Shown piece by piece: positions 12,160 to 18,840 of a DNA stretch of 22,079 bases. Location: NCBI GenBank assembly GCA_001003855.1, contig LCPX01000008.1, positions 1 to 22,079 of the forward strand. The letters are read 5' to 3'. The DNA is from Candidatus Moranbacteria bacterium GW2011_GWE1_49_15. GTDB taxonomy: Bacteria > Patescibacteriota > Minisyncoccia > Moranbacterales > GWC2-37-73. How positions within the stretch are numbered: the stretch's first letter is position 1; every line of letters starts with the position of its first letter. A model generated the notes under the pieces. It was not told the origin of the DNA. It did no database searches and saw nothing but the letters and a program-made list of their open reading frames with translations. Position numbers and translations under genes: made by a program.

Positions 12160-13785
12160 ATGGGAGATAATTATGGATTAATGAGTGATCTACTTCTAAA
12201 AATTGGTGGCACATTTCTTCTCTATTTATTTGGAGGGCTTTTATTGTTTCATATTGTAGGTGGAGGGTATTTATTGGAAAATAATGAGGGATTATATGTC
12301 ATTATCATTATATTGATTTTGGCTTTTTGTCTTAATTATGCGTTTAAAGAGTATGAAGATGATATAGAGAAAAGTTTTAAAATAAGAAAGCAGCAAGCTC
12401 TAGATAATGTTAAAATGGAGTATCAAGAGATATTACAGAAAAATAATGACGTCATTGAGGATATTTTAAAAGAAAAAAATCAAATTGGAATAAGAAACAA
12501 TCACTTTGAGGGTATTATTGAAAATTATAGAAAAGAGATAAAGGAACTTGAGGAAAAGCAAGCAAGGGTCATTAAAGACTTTAATAAAATAAAAGACGAA
12601 AGTGTCCAGTCGGGAGAAAATAACGAGAATCTGAGAATATCTTTGGAGCATATTGAAAAAGAAAAAGAATGGCTTGAAAAAGAGCACGCGGAAAAAGTGA
12701 GTACATTAAACAACAAAATAAAAAAATTAGAAGAAGATGGCGTTCTTTCGAATTATAAGTTTCAAACCATAGTAAAAGAGATTAATGACATAAAGAAAGA
12801 AAAAGATCTTTATAAGAATTCTCTATTAGAAAAAAGTAAATTTTTCCCATCGTTGCTAAATATAATTGAGGAATATCAAGCATTAAAGGATCAGGAGCTA
12901 GAAGATTATTTAAGATATAAGAAAAATCCTTCAAAAAAAGGAGCTGAATTGGTCGCTGAGCAAACAAAAAAAAGAAGAGTTGCAGAACATGATTTGAAAA
13001 AAGCTGTTATGTTGACAGAATATTACGAATCGATCGCTCCATTCTTGTTGGAGTTAAAAGAGGATTTGGAAATTCCAGACGAAAGTATTTTGGAGGATTA
13101 TTCCGAAGAAGAACGAGAAGATTATGTGACTAAGTATATTTCCAAAGAGGAATATAGAAAACTTCCAAGTGTTGAGAGAAATCAAATGGCACTTGATAGA
13201 TTTTGGAATAAACCCAATAAATCTAACTGGTTAATAGGTTTATTGTATGAGAGATACGTTGGATATTTATACGAACGTGAAGGATATGATGTAAAATATC
13301 ATGGCGCGAAGGAGGGAAAGAAAGATTTGGGAAGGGATTTGATATGCGAAAAAGGAGATGAGATTTTAATAGTTCAATGTAAACATTGGTCCCAATTTAA
13401 AACTATTCACGAAAAACACGTGTTCCAGCTTTTCGGAACAGTTTTTCAATACAGATATCAGTTTAAAAAAGAAAATAAAAATAAGAAAATAAAAGCTATA
13501 TTTTATACTTCAACAAAATTATCAGATATAGCTAGGACATTTGCTAAAGAACTGGAAATTGAAGTTAAGGAAAATATAAAATTGGATAGAAAATATCCCT
13601 GTATAAAATGCAATATCGGGAGAACTAGTGAAGAAAGAATTTATCATCTTCCATTTGACCAGCAATATGACAATATTGTCATAGAACCGAGGAGGGGGGA
13701 ATTTTATTGTGATACGGTAAAAGAAGCAGAAGAGAAAGGATTCAGAAAAGCTTTTCGGTACAAAGGGGTTGCTAATGCCGCATAA
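12160..13785 (+). CDS. membrane-anchored coiled-coil protein with Mrr-type restriction endonuclease domain
   Basis: 541 aa. Two hydrophobic segments at about 14-39 and 44-62 anchor the protein. A long, highly charged coiled coil fills about 65-270. The Mrr_cat/PD-(D/E)xK-like domain at about 350-450 has LLYERYVGYLYEREGYDV, Asp393 in LGRDL and the Gln406-x-Lys408 motif in IVQCKHW, the active-site pattern of Mrr-like nucleases. A C-terminal piece has PCIKC and YHLP...EEAEEKGFRKAF, similar to small recognition modules seen after nuclease domains. Likely a DNA-cleaving defence or DNA-uptake-restriction protein at the membrane. It is much richer in A/T than its neighbours, suggesting transfer. Its stop overlaps the next ORF by 11 nt. 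Confidence 0.85.
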   Translation: MGDNYGLMSDLLLKIGGTFLLYLFGGLLLFHIVGGGYLLENNEGLYVIIIILILAFCLNYAFKEYEDDIEKSFKIRKQQALDNVKMEYQEILQKNNDVIEDILKEKNQIGIRNNHFEGIIENYRKEIKELEEKQARVIKDFNKIKDESVQSGENNENLRISLEHIEKEKEWLEKEHAEKVSTLNNKIKKLEEDGVLSNYKFQTIVKEINDIKKEKDLYKNSLLEKSKFFPSLLNIIEEYQALKDQELEDYLRYKKNPSKKGAELVAEQTKKRRVAEHDLKKAVMLTEYYESIAPFLLELKEDLEIPDESILEDYSEEEREDYVTKYISKEEYRKLPSVERNQMALDRFWNKPNKSNWLIGLLYERYVGYLYEREGYDVKYHGAKEGKKDLGRDLICEKGDEILIVQCKHWSQFKTIHEKHVFQLFGTVFQYRYQFKKENKNKKIKAIFYTSTKLSDIARTFAKELEIEVKENIKLDRKYPCIKCNIGRTSEERIYHLPFDQQYDNIVIEPRRGEFYCDTVKEAEEKGFRKAFRYKGVANAA

Positions 13786-13921
13786 CAAGGTCAGGGAAGA
13801 AGTTGAAAAAATCCACCCCTGCAAAACCCCTTGCATCATCAAACTCGAAGCTGAATCGAACGGACCCTATGCGGATTGGATAGGGAAAGAGGCGGAAGAC
13901 GATTTATGTGTTAAGATTTAG
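13775..13921 (+). pseudogene. CutA1 C-terminal fragment, copy A
   Basis: A 48-aa ORF with its own ATG, overlapping the end of the nuclease gene. Residues EEVEKIHPCKTPCI and ESNGPYADWIGKEAE match the last third of CutA1, whose family pattern is HPYETPEI...YL.WI.E. CutA1 is a trimeric cytoplasmic divalent-cation tolerance protein of about 105 aa; its ferredoxin-like core is missing. The Tyr of HPY is Cys. The fragment is the longest of six in 13.8-18.8 kb and is followed 2 nt later by a Nudix gene. It may be translated by coupling, but an intact function is not expected. Confidence 0.8.
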
Positions 13922-13923
13922 AT

Positions 13924-14358
13924 ATGGGAAAGGAAAGATTCAAACTTATAGTGGCGGTTTATTGTATGCTCATAAAAAATGGGAAGATTTTGATGCTCCG
14001 TCGTTTCAATACAGGGTATGAAGATGGGAATTACAGTTTTCCGGCGGGGCATGTCGAGGAAGGAGAATCTTTCAAGGAGACGGCTGTCCGTGAGGCCAAG
14101 GAGGAAATCGGAATTGATGTGAAGTTGGAAGACATTTCACTTGCGCATGTGATGCACCGCGTTCCGCTCGGCAGGATCAGCGTCTTCATGAAAGCGGAGA
14201 AGTGGGAAGGGGTAATCAGGAATATTGAACCGGAGAAATGCGACGACCTTTCTTGGTTTAATCTTGACGTCCTTCCGAAAAACACGATCCCGTATATCAA
14301 GAAAACAATCGAAGATTATAAGCAAAAAAATGTGTATAGCGAGGATAAGCAAATTTAA
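13924..14358 (+). CDS. Nudix hydrolase (MTH1/MutT-like), copy 1
   Basis: 144 aa. The Nudix box is complete: GHVEEGESFKETAVREAKEE, then IGI, fitting GX5EX7REUXEEXGU. It hydrolyses a nucleoside diphosphate linked to another moiety; family members with FPAGHVEEGE often clean oxidised or non-canonical NTPs. The substrate cannot be read from sequence. Only about 17 of 138 aligned residues differ from the gene at 17209, and both directly follow a CutA1 fragment. No Shine-Dalgarno sequence. It is followed within 11 nt by a phosphoesterase gene, so the two are co-transcribed. Confidence 0.93.
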   Translation: MGKERFKLIVAVYCMLIKNGKILMLRRFNTGYEDGNYSFPAGHVEEGESFKETAVREAKEEIGIDVKLEDISLAHVMHRVPLGRISVFMKAEKWEGVIRNIEPEKCDDLSWFNLDVLPKNTIPYIKKTIEDYKQKNVYSEDKQI

Positions 14359-14368
14359 GTTTAAAAAT

Positions 14369-14866
14369 ATGAAAATCGCGATCATTTCAGACATCCATGA
14401 GAACGTTAAAAACCTGAATGTCGTTTTGGATGAAATCAAAAAACAAGAAGTCGAACAGATATTATGCTTGGGGGATTTGATAAATCCGGGAGTCGCGAAG
14501 ATCCTGGCGTCGTTTGAAATCCCGACTTTCGCGGTTTGGGGAAACAACGACGGAGACAAGGTTATGACGACTAAGATTTCCTTGGGCGAGGGAAGCAAAT
14601 TAAGGATGGGAAATTCAACCTACGATTTCGTCGAATTCGGCGGAAGGAAAATATTTTTGACCCACCATGACGATATCGCCGTTTCCATGGCGAAGTCCGG
14701 AGATTTCAACGCGGTTTTTTATGGCCATAACCACGAAGCCAAGAAAGAAATGGTCGGAAAATGCCTCGTCCTTAATCCGGGAGAAATTTCAACCCACAAG
14801 ACCGGAAAATTATCTTTCGCCGTTTATGACACGGAAGCCTATGATGGAGAGATAATAATGCTTTAG
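14369..14866 (+). CDS. YfcE/MJ0936-type metallophosphoesterase
   Basis: 165 aa from ATG 14369 (MKIAIISDIHEN), chosen as the canonical family start; the frame is open further upstream. Metal-site motifs in order: DIH near 8-10, GDLI near 35-38, GNND near 59-62, THHD near 98-101 and GHNH near 118-121, then NPGE near 134. These define the calcineurin-like phosphodiesterases of the YfcE family, two-metal enzymes acting on phosphodiesters with unknown physiological substrate. Downstream partner of Nudix copy 1. The A-rich leader has no Shine-Dalgarno sequence. Confidence 0.93.
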   Translation: MKIAIISDIHENVKNLNVVLDEIKKQEVEQILCLGDLINPGVAKILASFEIPTFAVWGNNDGDKVMTTKISLGEGSKLRMGNSTYDFVEFGGRKIFLTHHDDIAVSMAKSGDFNAVFYGHNHEAKKEMVGKCLVLNPGEISTHKTGKLSFAVYDTEAYDGEIIML

Positions 14867-14873
14867 GGGTAAT

Positions 14874-15002
14874 ATGATGGGGGGAGAAGTTGAAAAAATC
14901 CACCCCCATGAAACCCCGCGCATCCTCCGCCTCACCGCTCAGGCGAATGAGGGTTGTGGGGTGTTGGGTAGGAAAAACATATTCGTACCAACGACGATTT
15001 GA
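14874..15002 (+). pseudogene. CutA1 C-terminal fragment, copy F (frameshifted)
   Basis: A 42-aa ORF beginning MMGGEVEKIHPHETPRIL, starting 7 nt after the phosphoesterase stop. EVEKIHPHETP corresponds to the start of copy A and the DNA match is strong over GAAGTTGAAAAAATCCACCC. After RLTAQANEG the frame no longer follows the CutA1 pattern: the DNA reads as if a Tyr-Gly-Trp end had suffered a small indel. It is the most diverged copy and may come from a different cutA allele. Confidence 0.65.
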
Positions 15003-15013
15003 ATAGATTTTAC

Positions 15014-15042
15014 TTGATTTTCTTGGAATCTTACGATATCCT
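15014..15042 (+). promoter_or_regulatory. possible promoter of the 15161 gene
   Basis: TTGATT (15014-15019), a 17-nt spacer and TATCCT (15037-15042); a second -10-like TATGCT follows at 15043. A GCTGCAGGGCGACTGCAG hairpin lies in the leader. Confidence 0.5.
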
Positions 15043-15160
15043 TATGCTAGTTTTTTGAAAAAAAACCGATAATCTCGCAAGCCGGCTGCAGGGCGACTGC
15101 AGGAAGATAGTTTTGCATAGCCTTGATGTATAGGCGAGGCGCCGCAAAAGGAGGATTCCT

Positions 15161-15673
15161 ATGGTAGGCCAATGTGAAAAGGTGGCAAGATTCAGAGAGG
15201 GGCTGGTTCTTTTGGGTCCGCTAAGGCATGAAATCCAATTAAAAGACAAGAATAATTGGTGGATCTTTATCAGGGGAACAATTGTGGTGGACGGCAGAAA
15301 AGACGAGGATTTTGTTTTGCATCACATGAACATTTACGTAAGCGAAAAGAAGGCGCAATCCTGGCACAATTTCCAGATTATCGGAAAGTATGCGCTTGGG
15401 CCGATTAAGAAGTTCAGGGAAATTCTGGCGCGTTATCTGAAGACATTGTCTGATTCGCATGAATTTAACGAAACGATCAAAAAAGGCATGGAAATATTAT
15501 TGGAACAACTTAGTGCGTACTCGGACGCCAGGAAAATGATGGAAGAAGTCCAAGAGGCCCTAAAAAAGCTTGACCTAAACAGACCTTCAAGCGTCGAAGT
15601 GCTAAGGTCGATCCTGCATGAGCTCAGAGAAACGTCAGATTGTGATGTTTCATTTGAAGAGCAATCGGAATAA
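15161..15673 (+). CDS. hypothetical protein, accessory cassette
   Basis: 170 aa, with a strong AAAGGAGG 7 nt before ATG 15161. It has no signal peptide and no membrane segment. The first 90 residues look like an alpha/beta domain with aromatic-rich strands (NNWWIFIRGTIVV, FVLHHMNIYVSEKKAQSW); the rest is helical and charged. The motif KLDLNRPSSVEVL resembles DLDLNRPTLWDVL in the unknown gene at 19543, in a similar C-terminal position, so the two may be distantly related. It sits between CutA1 fragments F and B. Not recognised. Confidence 0.8.
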   Translation: MVGQCEKVARFREGLVLLGPLRHEIQLKDKNNWWIFIRGTIVVDGRKDEDFVLHHMNIYVSEKKAQSWHNFQIIGKYALGPIKKFREILARYLKTLSDSHEFNETIKKGMEILLEQLSAYSDARKMMEEVQEALKKLDLNRPSSVEVLRSILHELRETSDCDVSFEEQSE

Positions 15674-15737
15674 GGACTTTCGCAAATCCCAAGGGCGGTG
15701 TCGTAATTCGGCGCCGCCTTTAATTTTTTGTCGAATC

Positions 15738-15854
15738 ATGTGTCCACATGGAGGTATGTTTTTCGGTTGCATTCTTCTGAAGTTTTGCATTATCAAACCC
15801 GAAGCCGAATCGAACGGACCCTATGCGGATTGGATCAACAAAGAATGCGATTAG
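15738..15854 (+). pseudogene. CutA1 C-terminal fragment, copy B
   Basis: The conserved DNA starts near 15784. The peptide CIIKPEAESNGPYADWI then NKECD ends at the TAG of 15852-15854. An upstream ATG (15738) is in frame and would give 38 aa, but its first 15 residues are not CutA1-like. The copy is followed by an inverted-repeat terminator. Its downstream 110 bp resemble those after copy E. Confidence 0.75.
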
Positions 15855-15893
15855 GATATTCTCACATTCTCAAGAATATCAGAACGTTCCCAC

Positions 15894-15930
15894 ACACTAC
15901 CTCATTACCTAATAAGGTAGTGTTTTTATT
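15894..15930 (+). terminator. forward terminator after CutA1 copy B
   Basis: ACACTACCT and AGGTAGTGT form a 9-bp stem, then TTTTATTTT. It closes the forward transcript before the reverse-strand NlpC/P60 gene. Confidence 0.8.
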
Positions 15931-15940
15931 TTCCCAAAGA

Positions 15941-15967
15941 AAAAAGCCCCGCGACGTTGCCGCAGGG
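15941..15967 (-). terminator. reverse terminator of the NlpC/P60 gene
   Basis: On the minus strand, GCCC-T-GCG and CGC-G-GGGC form a stem (one mismatch) followed by TTTTTT. A near-identical structure is at 18813-18840. Confidence 0.75.
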
Positions 15968-15982
15968 CCCATGTTGTTCCAT

Positions 15983-16450
15983 TCAATCTTCAAGGAATGC
16001 TTTTTGATATCTTTCATTTCTGACGGTGATTCGTTTGAATCCGATCGGATTTGAAAAATAAATCTGATCCCGTATTGTTCTGGGCTCTATTGCAGTCCTT
16101 TCCATTTTTCTCGTGCAGATTCTGGAGCCGTCCTTTCCTGGAGAATGTATGTATTCGTCTTTTGAAACCATCATTCCCATATGGTCAGGGTAAACACCTC
16201 CTTTGTAGCTGAAGAACACGAGGTCGCCGGGAGAGACGAATTGTTCGTGGATTAAAAATCCGAACGAATCGAAAAGTTCATTCACGTGCCTCGGTATGTT
16301 CTGACTATAGGCAGCCGCTTTCAGGAGAAAACCTATGAATCCGGAACAATCAAAGCCGCTCGGATCTGATCCTGTGCCGCGTCCCCGGTATTTTATTGCG
16401 GGAAAATCGAGATATCCCAATGCCAGCGCAACAAAGTCTTCTCTTTTCAT
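15983..16450 (-). CDS. NlpC/P60 family peptidase
   Basis: 155 aa from the ATG at 16450, which has AGGAGGGG 6 nt upstream; an open extension to 16543 covers the promoter and is rejected. Catalytic Cys in GFDCSGFIGFLLK, the PGDLVFF strand, His in DHMGMMV and a further polar residue region YIHSPG give the papain-like Cys-His arrangement. Such enzymes cut gamma-D-Glu-diaminopimelate or related bonds in peptidoglycan. There is no signal peptide and no cell-wall binding repeat, so it would be cytoplasmic or leave by another route. A role in wall recycling, competition or phage-type lysis is open. It lies in reverse between CutA1 copies B and C. Confidence 0.88.
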   Translation of the reverse strand: MKREDFVALALGYLDFPAIKYRGRGTGSDPSGFDCSGFIGFLLKAAAYSQNIPRHVNELFDSFGFLIHEQFVSPGDLVFFSYKGGVYPDHMGMMVSKDEYIHSPGKDGSRICTRKMERTAIEPRTIRDQIYFSNPIGFKRITVRNERYQKAFLED

Positions 16451-16514
16451 GAATACCCCTCCTGGCGGGAAGATGTGATTGTTAAGTTGCGACTTTATTT
16501 CGGAATAGTTTACC

Positions 16515-16543
16515 ATTGTATAATCCGATAGGCATGAGGTCAA
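16515..16543 (-). promoter_or_regulatory. promoter of the NlpC/P60 gene
   Basis: On the minus strand, TTGACC (16538-16543), a 17-nt spacer and TACAAT (16515-16520). Its upstream edge is only 3 bp from CutA1 fragment C, so the module boundary is sharp. Confidence 0.8.
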
Positions 16544-16546
16544 GTT

Positions 16547-16630
16547 TCCTACGAAACCCCGTTTATCCTCAAGCCCAAAGCCGAATCGAACGGATTCTAT
16601 GCGGATTGGATAGGAAAAGAGACGGATTAA
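16547..16630 (+). pseudogene. CutA1 C-terminal fragment, copy C
   Basis: The peptide SYETPFILKPKAESNGFYAD, then WIGKETD and TAA. The family pattern HPYETP...YADWI is clear, but the frame opens from a TGA at 16536 with no start codon. It has more substitutions than copies A, B, D and E (PFIL, KPKAES, NGFY), yet the frame is intact over 28 codons. Confidence 0.8.
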
Positions 16631-16646
16631 TTTTTAGAATCGAAAG

Positions 16647-16695
16647 TTGATTTATTCAATAAAAGTGCTAGCATTAAGGCCTAGTACTTTTTGAA
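16647..16695 (+). promoter_or_regulatory. promoter with inverted repeat over the -10 (operator-like)
   Basis: TTGATT (16647-16652), a 16-nt spacer and TAGCAT. The arms AAAAGTGCTAG (16661-16671) and CTAGTACTTTT (16681-16691) pair with one G-T and can be extended with TTCAA/TTGAA. The promoter at 19401 carries the same design with matching changes in both arms. Confidence 0.65.
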
Positions 16696-16742
16696 TAATC
16701 GCGGCATATCATGCTCGATATTTCCCCACAAGGAGGTTTTCA

Positions 16743-17060
16743 ATGAACAAGAAAGGCAAAGCGGTCAGAAAGAAACATCGGAAGATGAAAAAAGTCGGGG
16801 GCGTGAAAGGATTGCAAAAGCAGTTGAAAGAGGTTTTTGCTTTCTGCGTAATTCCGAAGAGACGACTAATTGAATTTATGGGGGGTTTCATAGAAAGTCA
16901 TCCAGGGCAATACGGCAGAATGGATTATTGGAAATATGGAGAGAATTCTCTCTTGATAATTATTGCCATGCCTGAAGACCTTGGACATTTCCTTGTGAGC
17001 TCGATAACTGAAGGGCGTTTGAAAGATTATCCTTGGGAAATCATGGCTCAAAAGATATGA
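16743..17060 (+). CDS. small basic hypothetical protein, accessory cassette
   Basis: 105 aa, with AAGGAGG before ATG 16743. The N-terminus is very basic (MNKKGKAVRKKHRKMKK), a type of start seen in small nucleic-acid-associated proteins. The rest is mixed: LQKQLKEVFAFCVIPKRRLI, then GENSLLIIIAMPEDLGHFLV. No signal peptide or known motif. It has its own promoter and terminator, so it is a complete single-gene module between CutA1 copies C and D. Function unknown. Confidence 0.75.
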   Translation: MNKKGKAVRKKHRKMKKVGGVKGLQKQLKEVFAFCVIPKRRLIEFMGGFIESHPGQYGRMDYWKYGENSLLIIIAMPEDLGHFLVSSITEGRLKDYPWEIMAQKI

Positions 17061-17082
17061 GACGGGCTTTTGAAATGGAAAG

Positions 17083-17109
17083 GCGAGACTGAACGGTCTC
17101 GCTTTTTTT
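17083..17109 (+). terminator. rho-independent terminator of the 16743 gene
   Basis: GCGAGAC/GTCTCGC with loop TGAACG, followed by T7. CutA1 copy D starts 19 nt after it. Confidence 0.9.
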
Positions 17110-17127
17110 GTAATTTGTCTTTATAAT

Positions 17128-17208
17128 AAAACCCCGTGCATCATCAAACCCGAAGCCGAATCGAATGGACCCTATGCGGATTGGATAGGGAGTGAAACTG
17201 TGCGATAA
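17128..17208 (+). pseudogene. CutA1 C-terminal fragment, copy D
   Basis: The peptide TPCIIKPEAESNGPYADWIG, then SETVR and TAA at 17206-17208. No start codon is found in the open frame, which extends back through the terminator. The stop codon directly abuts the TTG start of Nudix copy 2, the same order as copy A and Nudix copy 1. Confidence 0.8.
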
Positions 17209-17661
17209 TTGTTATATAATTTTATATTTGCAAATATAAAAGAAAGGTTCAAGCTCATCGTCGCGGTCTATCTCATGCTCATTAAGGATGGGAAGATTTT
17301 GATGCTCAGAAGATTCAATACTGGATATGAAGACGGGAATTATAGTTTTCCAGCGGGGCATGTTGAGGAGGGCGAATCTTTCAAGCAAACTGCCATCCGC
17401 GAAGCCAAGGAGGAGATCGGGGTTGATGTGAAAGAGGAAGACATCTCGCTTGCGCATGTGATGCATCGGGTTCCGCTCGGCAGGATCAGCGTCTTTATGA
17501 AAGCAGAAAAATGGGAAGGGGAAATCAGAAATTTGGAACCGGAGAAATGCGACGACCTGTCTTGGTTCGATTTGGACGTCCTTCCGAAAAACACGATCCC
17601 GTATATCAGGAAAGCGGTCGAGGGCTTGAAAGGCGGGAAAGTTTATAGTGAGGATAAATAA
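17209..17661 (+). CDS. Nudix hydrolase (MTH1/MutT-like), copy 2
   Basis: Up to 150 aa from TTG 17209. The Nudix box GHVEEGESFKQTAIREAKEE-IGV is intact. It differs from copy 1 at about 17 of 138 positions, none in the catalytic residues. The ATG of copy 1 is not conserved (the DNA reads AATATA at that place), so the start is uncertain; TTG 17209 is the only usual start codon upstream of the domain in frame. It overlaps or abuts the fragment D stop. It is followed 2 nt later by a different Nudix gene, so the three-gene unit with the HD gene is probably co-transcribed. Confidence 0.88.
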   Translation: MLYNFIFANIKERFKLIVAVYLMLIKDGKILMLRRFNTGYEDGNYSFPAGHVEEGESFKQTAIREAKEEIGVDVKEEDISLAHVMHRVPLGRISVFMKAEKWEGEIRNLEPEKCDDLSWFDLDVLPKNTIPYIRKAVEGLKGGKVYSEDK

Positions 17662-17663
17662 GT

Positions 17664-18104
17664 ATGATCTATAAAGAAAAGCCTGAAAATTTCAAACCGG
17701 CGTTCGAGGTTTCCGGATGCTTTTGCGAACACGACGGAAAATTGCTTTTTCTGAAAAGAAGACCAGGGAAGACCTATGCCGGAAAATGGGGTATGCCTGG
17801 AGGAAAAATCGAGCAAGGTGAAACTCCGGAAGAAGCGATGACGAGGGAGCTTTTCGAGGAGACCGGAATCGAACCCGGCCGATATGATCTTGGATATGTG
17901 GGCTGTTATCTTGCCAACCAGAACGGCAAGGACATGTCATACCATCTTTTTGTCGCCAGGCTACACGATTTCGTCGACGTTTCCCCTGCGGAAGGGGAGT
18001 CGCAGGAATCCTGCTGGGTGAAAATCGAAGAATCGACGGGTTTGAATTTGGTCGAGGATATTCCCGAAGTTTTGAAAGAGGCTTTCCCGAAGAAATTTTC
18101 TTGA
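17664..18104 (+). CDS. Nudix hydrolase, second type
   Basis: 146 aa. A different Nudix subfamily from its neighbour: the box GGKIEQGETPEEAMTRELFE-ETGI is complete, and it is preceded by GKLLFLKRRPGKTYAGKWGM, the usual substrate-side strand of dNTP/NADH-type enzymes. The substrate is unknown; nucleotide-pool sanitising or NTP salvage is likely from the family. It starts 2 nt after the stop of Nudix copy 2, with only GAGG as a weak SD inside the preceding gene, and is followed 10 nt later by an HD-domain gene. Confidence 0.92.
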   Translation: MIYKEKPENFKPAFEVSGCFCEHDGKLLFLKRRPGKTYAGKWGMPGGKIEQGETPEEAMTRELFEETGIEPGRYDLGYVGCYLANQNGKDMSYHLFVARLHDFVDVSPAEGESQESCWVKIEESTGLNLVEDIPEVLKEAFPKKFS

Positions 18105-18114
18105 TTATTAAAAA

Positions 18115-18669
18115 ATGAATATGAAAGAAGTTATAAACAAACTGGAAAATTTCATCAGGGAAAAAAATATCGAGGCGGAGCATATGCTCAGGACCGGTTT
18201 CTGGCTGAGGGAGATTTATCCCGAGGCGGACGAGGCGATGTATGTCGCGGCCATTTGCCATGACATAGAAAGATGTTTTCCTTTGCGCGAGGGAGAAGTT
18301 AAGCCGCCCAAAACCGGGGATGACAGCAAGGACGGGGAATATCTTCTTTGGCATGGAAAAAGATCGGCTGAATTTACGGAAAAACTTTTGAGAGGATATG
18401 GGTTTGAAGATGAGCAAGTTATGGAAAGAATAATAACTTTGATAACTGACCATAGTTTCGGGGGAAGTGAAGAAAGAGACTTGATGATGGATGCGGACAG
18501 CATAAGCCTTTTGGAGAACAATATCTTGTTATTTATCAAAGAGGGAAAAGATAAAAAGGAATTGGAAGAAAAAACCGTTTCCGAATTTGAGAAACTTTCT
18601 TCAGGAAAAGCCAGGGAATTCGCAATGCCGTTTTATGAAAAACTCCTGAGGGAATTGAGAAATAATTGA
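18115..18669 (+). CDS. HD-domain phosphohydrolase
   Basis: 184 aa. HD superfamily metal ligands can be read in order: His in EAEHMLRTGFWL (near 23), the HD pair in AICHDIERCF (near 57-58), His in LLWHGKRSAEF (near 82), DH in ITDHSFGG (near 106) and Asp in MMDADSISL (near 122). Such proteins cleave phosphate from nucleotides or signalling nucleotides; the substrate is not evident. The start may be either of two Met codons (MNMKEV). It is the last gene of the Nudix-Nudix-HD unit, which suggests a nucleotide-processing module. CutA1 copy E begins 10 nt after its stop. Confidence 0.88.
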   Translation: MNMKEVINKLENFIREKNIEAEHMLRTGFWLREIYPEADEAMYVAAICHDIERCFPLREGEVKPPKTGDDSKDGEYLLWHGKRSAEFTEKLLRGYGFEDEQVMERIITLITDHSFGGSEERDLMMDADSISLLENNILLFIKEGKDKKELEEKTVSEFEKLSSGKAREFAMPFYEKLLRELRNN

Positions 18670-18679
18670 AAACCCATCA

Positions 18680-18765
18680 AACCCTACGAAACCCCTTGCA
18701 TCATCAAACTCGAAGCCGAATCGAACGGACCCTATGCGAATTGGATAAATAAAGAATGCGTTTAG
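18680..18765 (+). pseudogene. CutA1 C-terminal fragment, copy E
   Basis: The peptide PYETPCIIKLEAESNGPYAN, then WINKECV and TAG. The conserved DNA begins at CCCTACGAAACC, as copy C does at TCCTACGAAACC. The frame has a TGA directly upstream and no start codon. Downstream of the stop it shares about 30 bp plus a reverse terminator with copy B. Confidence 0.8.
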
Positions 18766-18766
18766 G

Positions 18767-18804
18767 ACATTCTCACATTCTTGAGAATATAAGAATGTTT
18801 TTTC
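18767..18804 (+). terminator. forward terminator after CutA1 copy E
   Basis: ACATTCT/AGAATGT with an inner ATTCT/AGAAT stem, then TTTTTT. It appears to be the counterpart of the sequence after copy B and may be the native cutA terminator. Confidence 0.7.
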
Positions 18805-18812
18805 GATAAAAA

Positions 18813-18840
18813 GAAAAAAGCCCCGCGATTGCCGCAGGGC
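18813..18840 (-). terminator. reverse terminator of the 18866 gene
   Basis: On the minus strand, GCCCTGCGGCAATCGCGGGGC is followed by TTTTTTC. Nearly the same as the terminator of the NlpC/P60 gene at 15941-15967. Confidence 0.75.

Noticed and set aside
14225..14368. Upstream extension of the phosphoesterase ORF
   Set aside because: It overlaps the Nudix gene in another frame; the family start is MKIAIISDIH at 14369.
16451..16543. Upstream extension of the NlpC/P60 ORF
   Set aside because: This stretch contains the minus-strand promoter; ATG 16450 has a strong SD.
13775..18765. CRISPR array as explanation for the repeated 55-bp sequence
   Set aside because: Spacing is 0.4-1.5 kb with complete genes between, the repeats encode a CutA1 peptide in frame, and no cas genes are seen.
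13775..18765. Classic integron with attC sites
   Set aside because: No integrase gene or typical attC core (GTTRRRY) was recognised; only imperfect folding (CCGAATC/GATTGG) of the repeat is possible. Kept only as an analogy.
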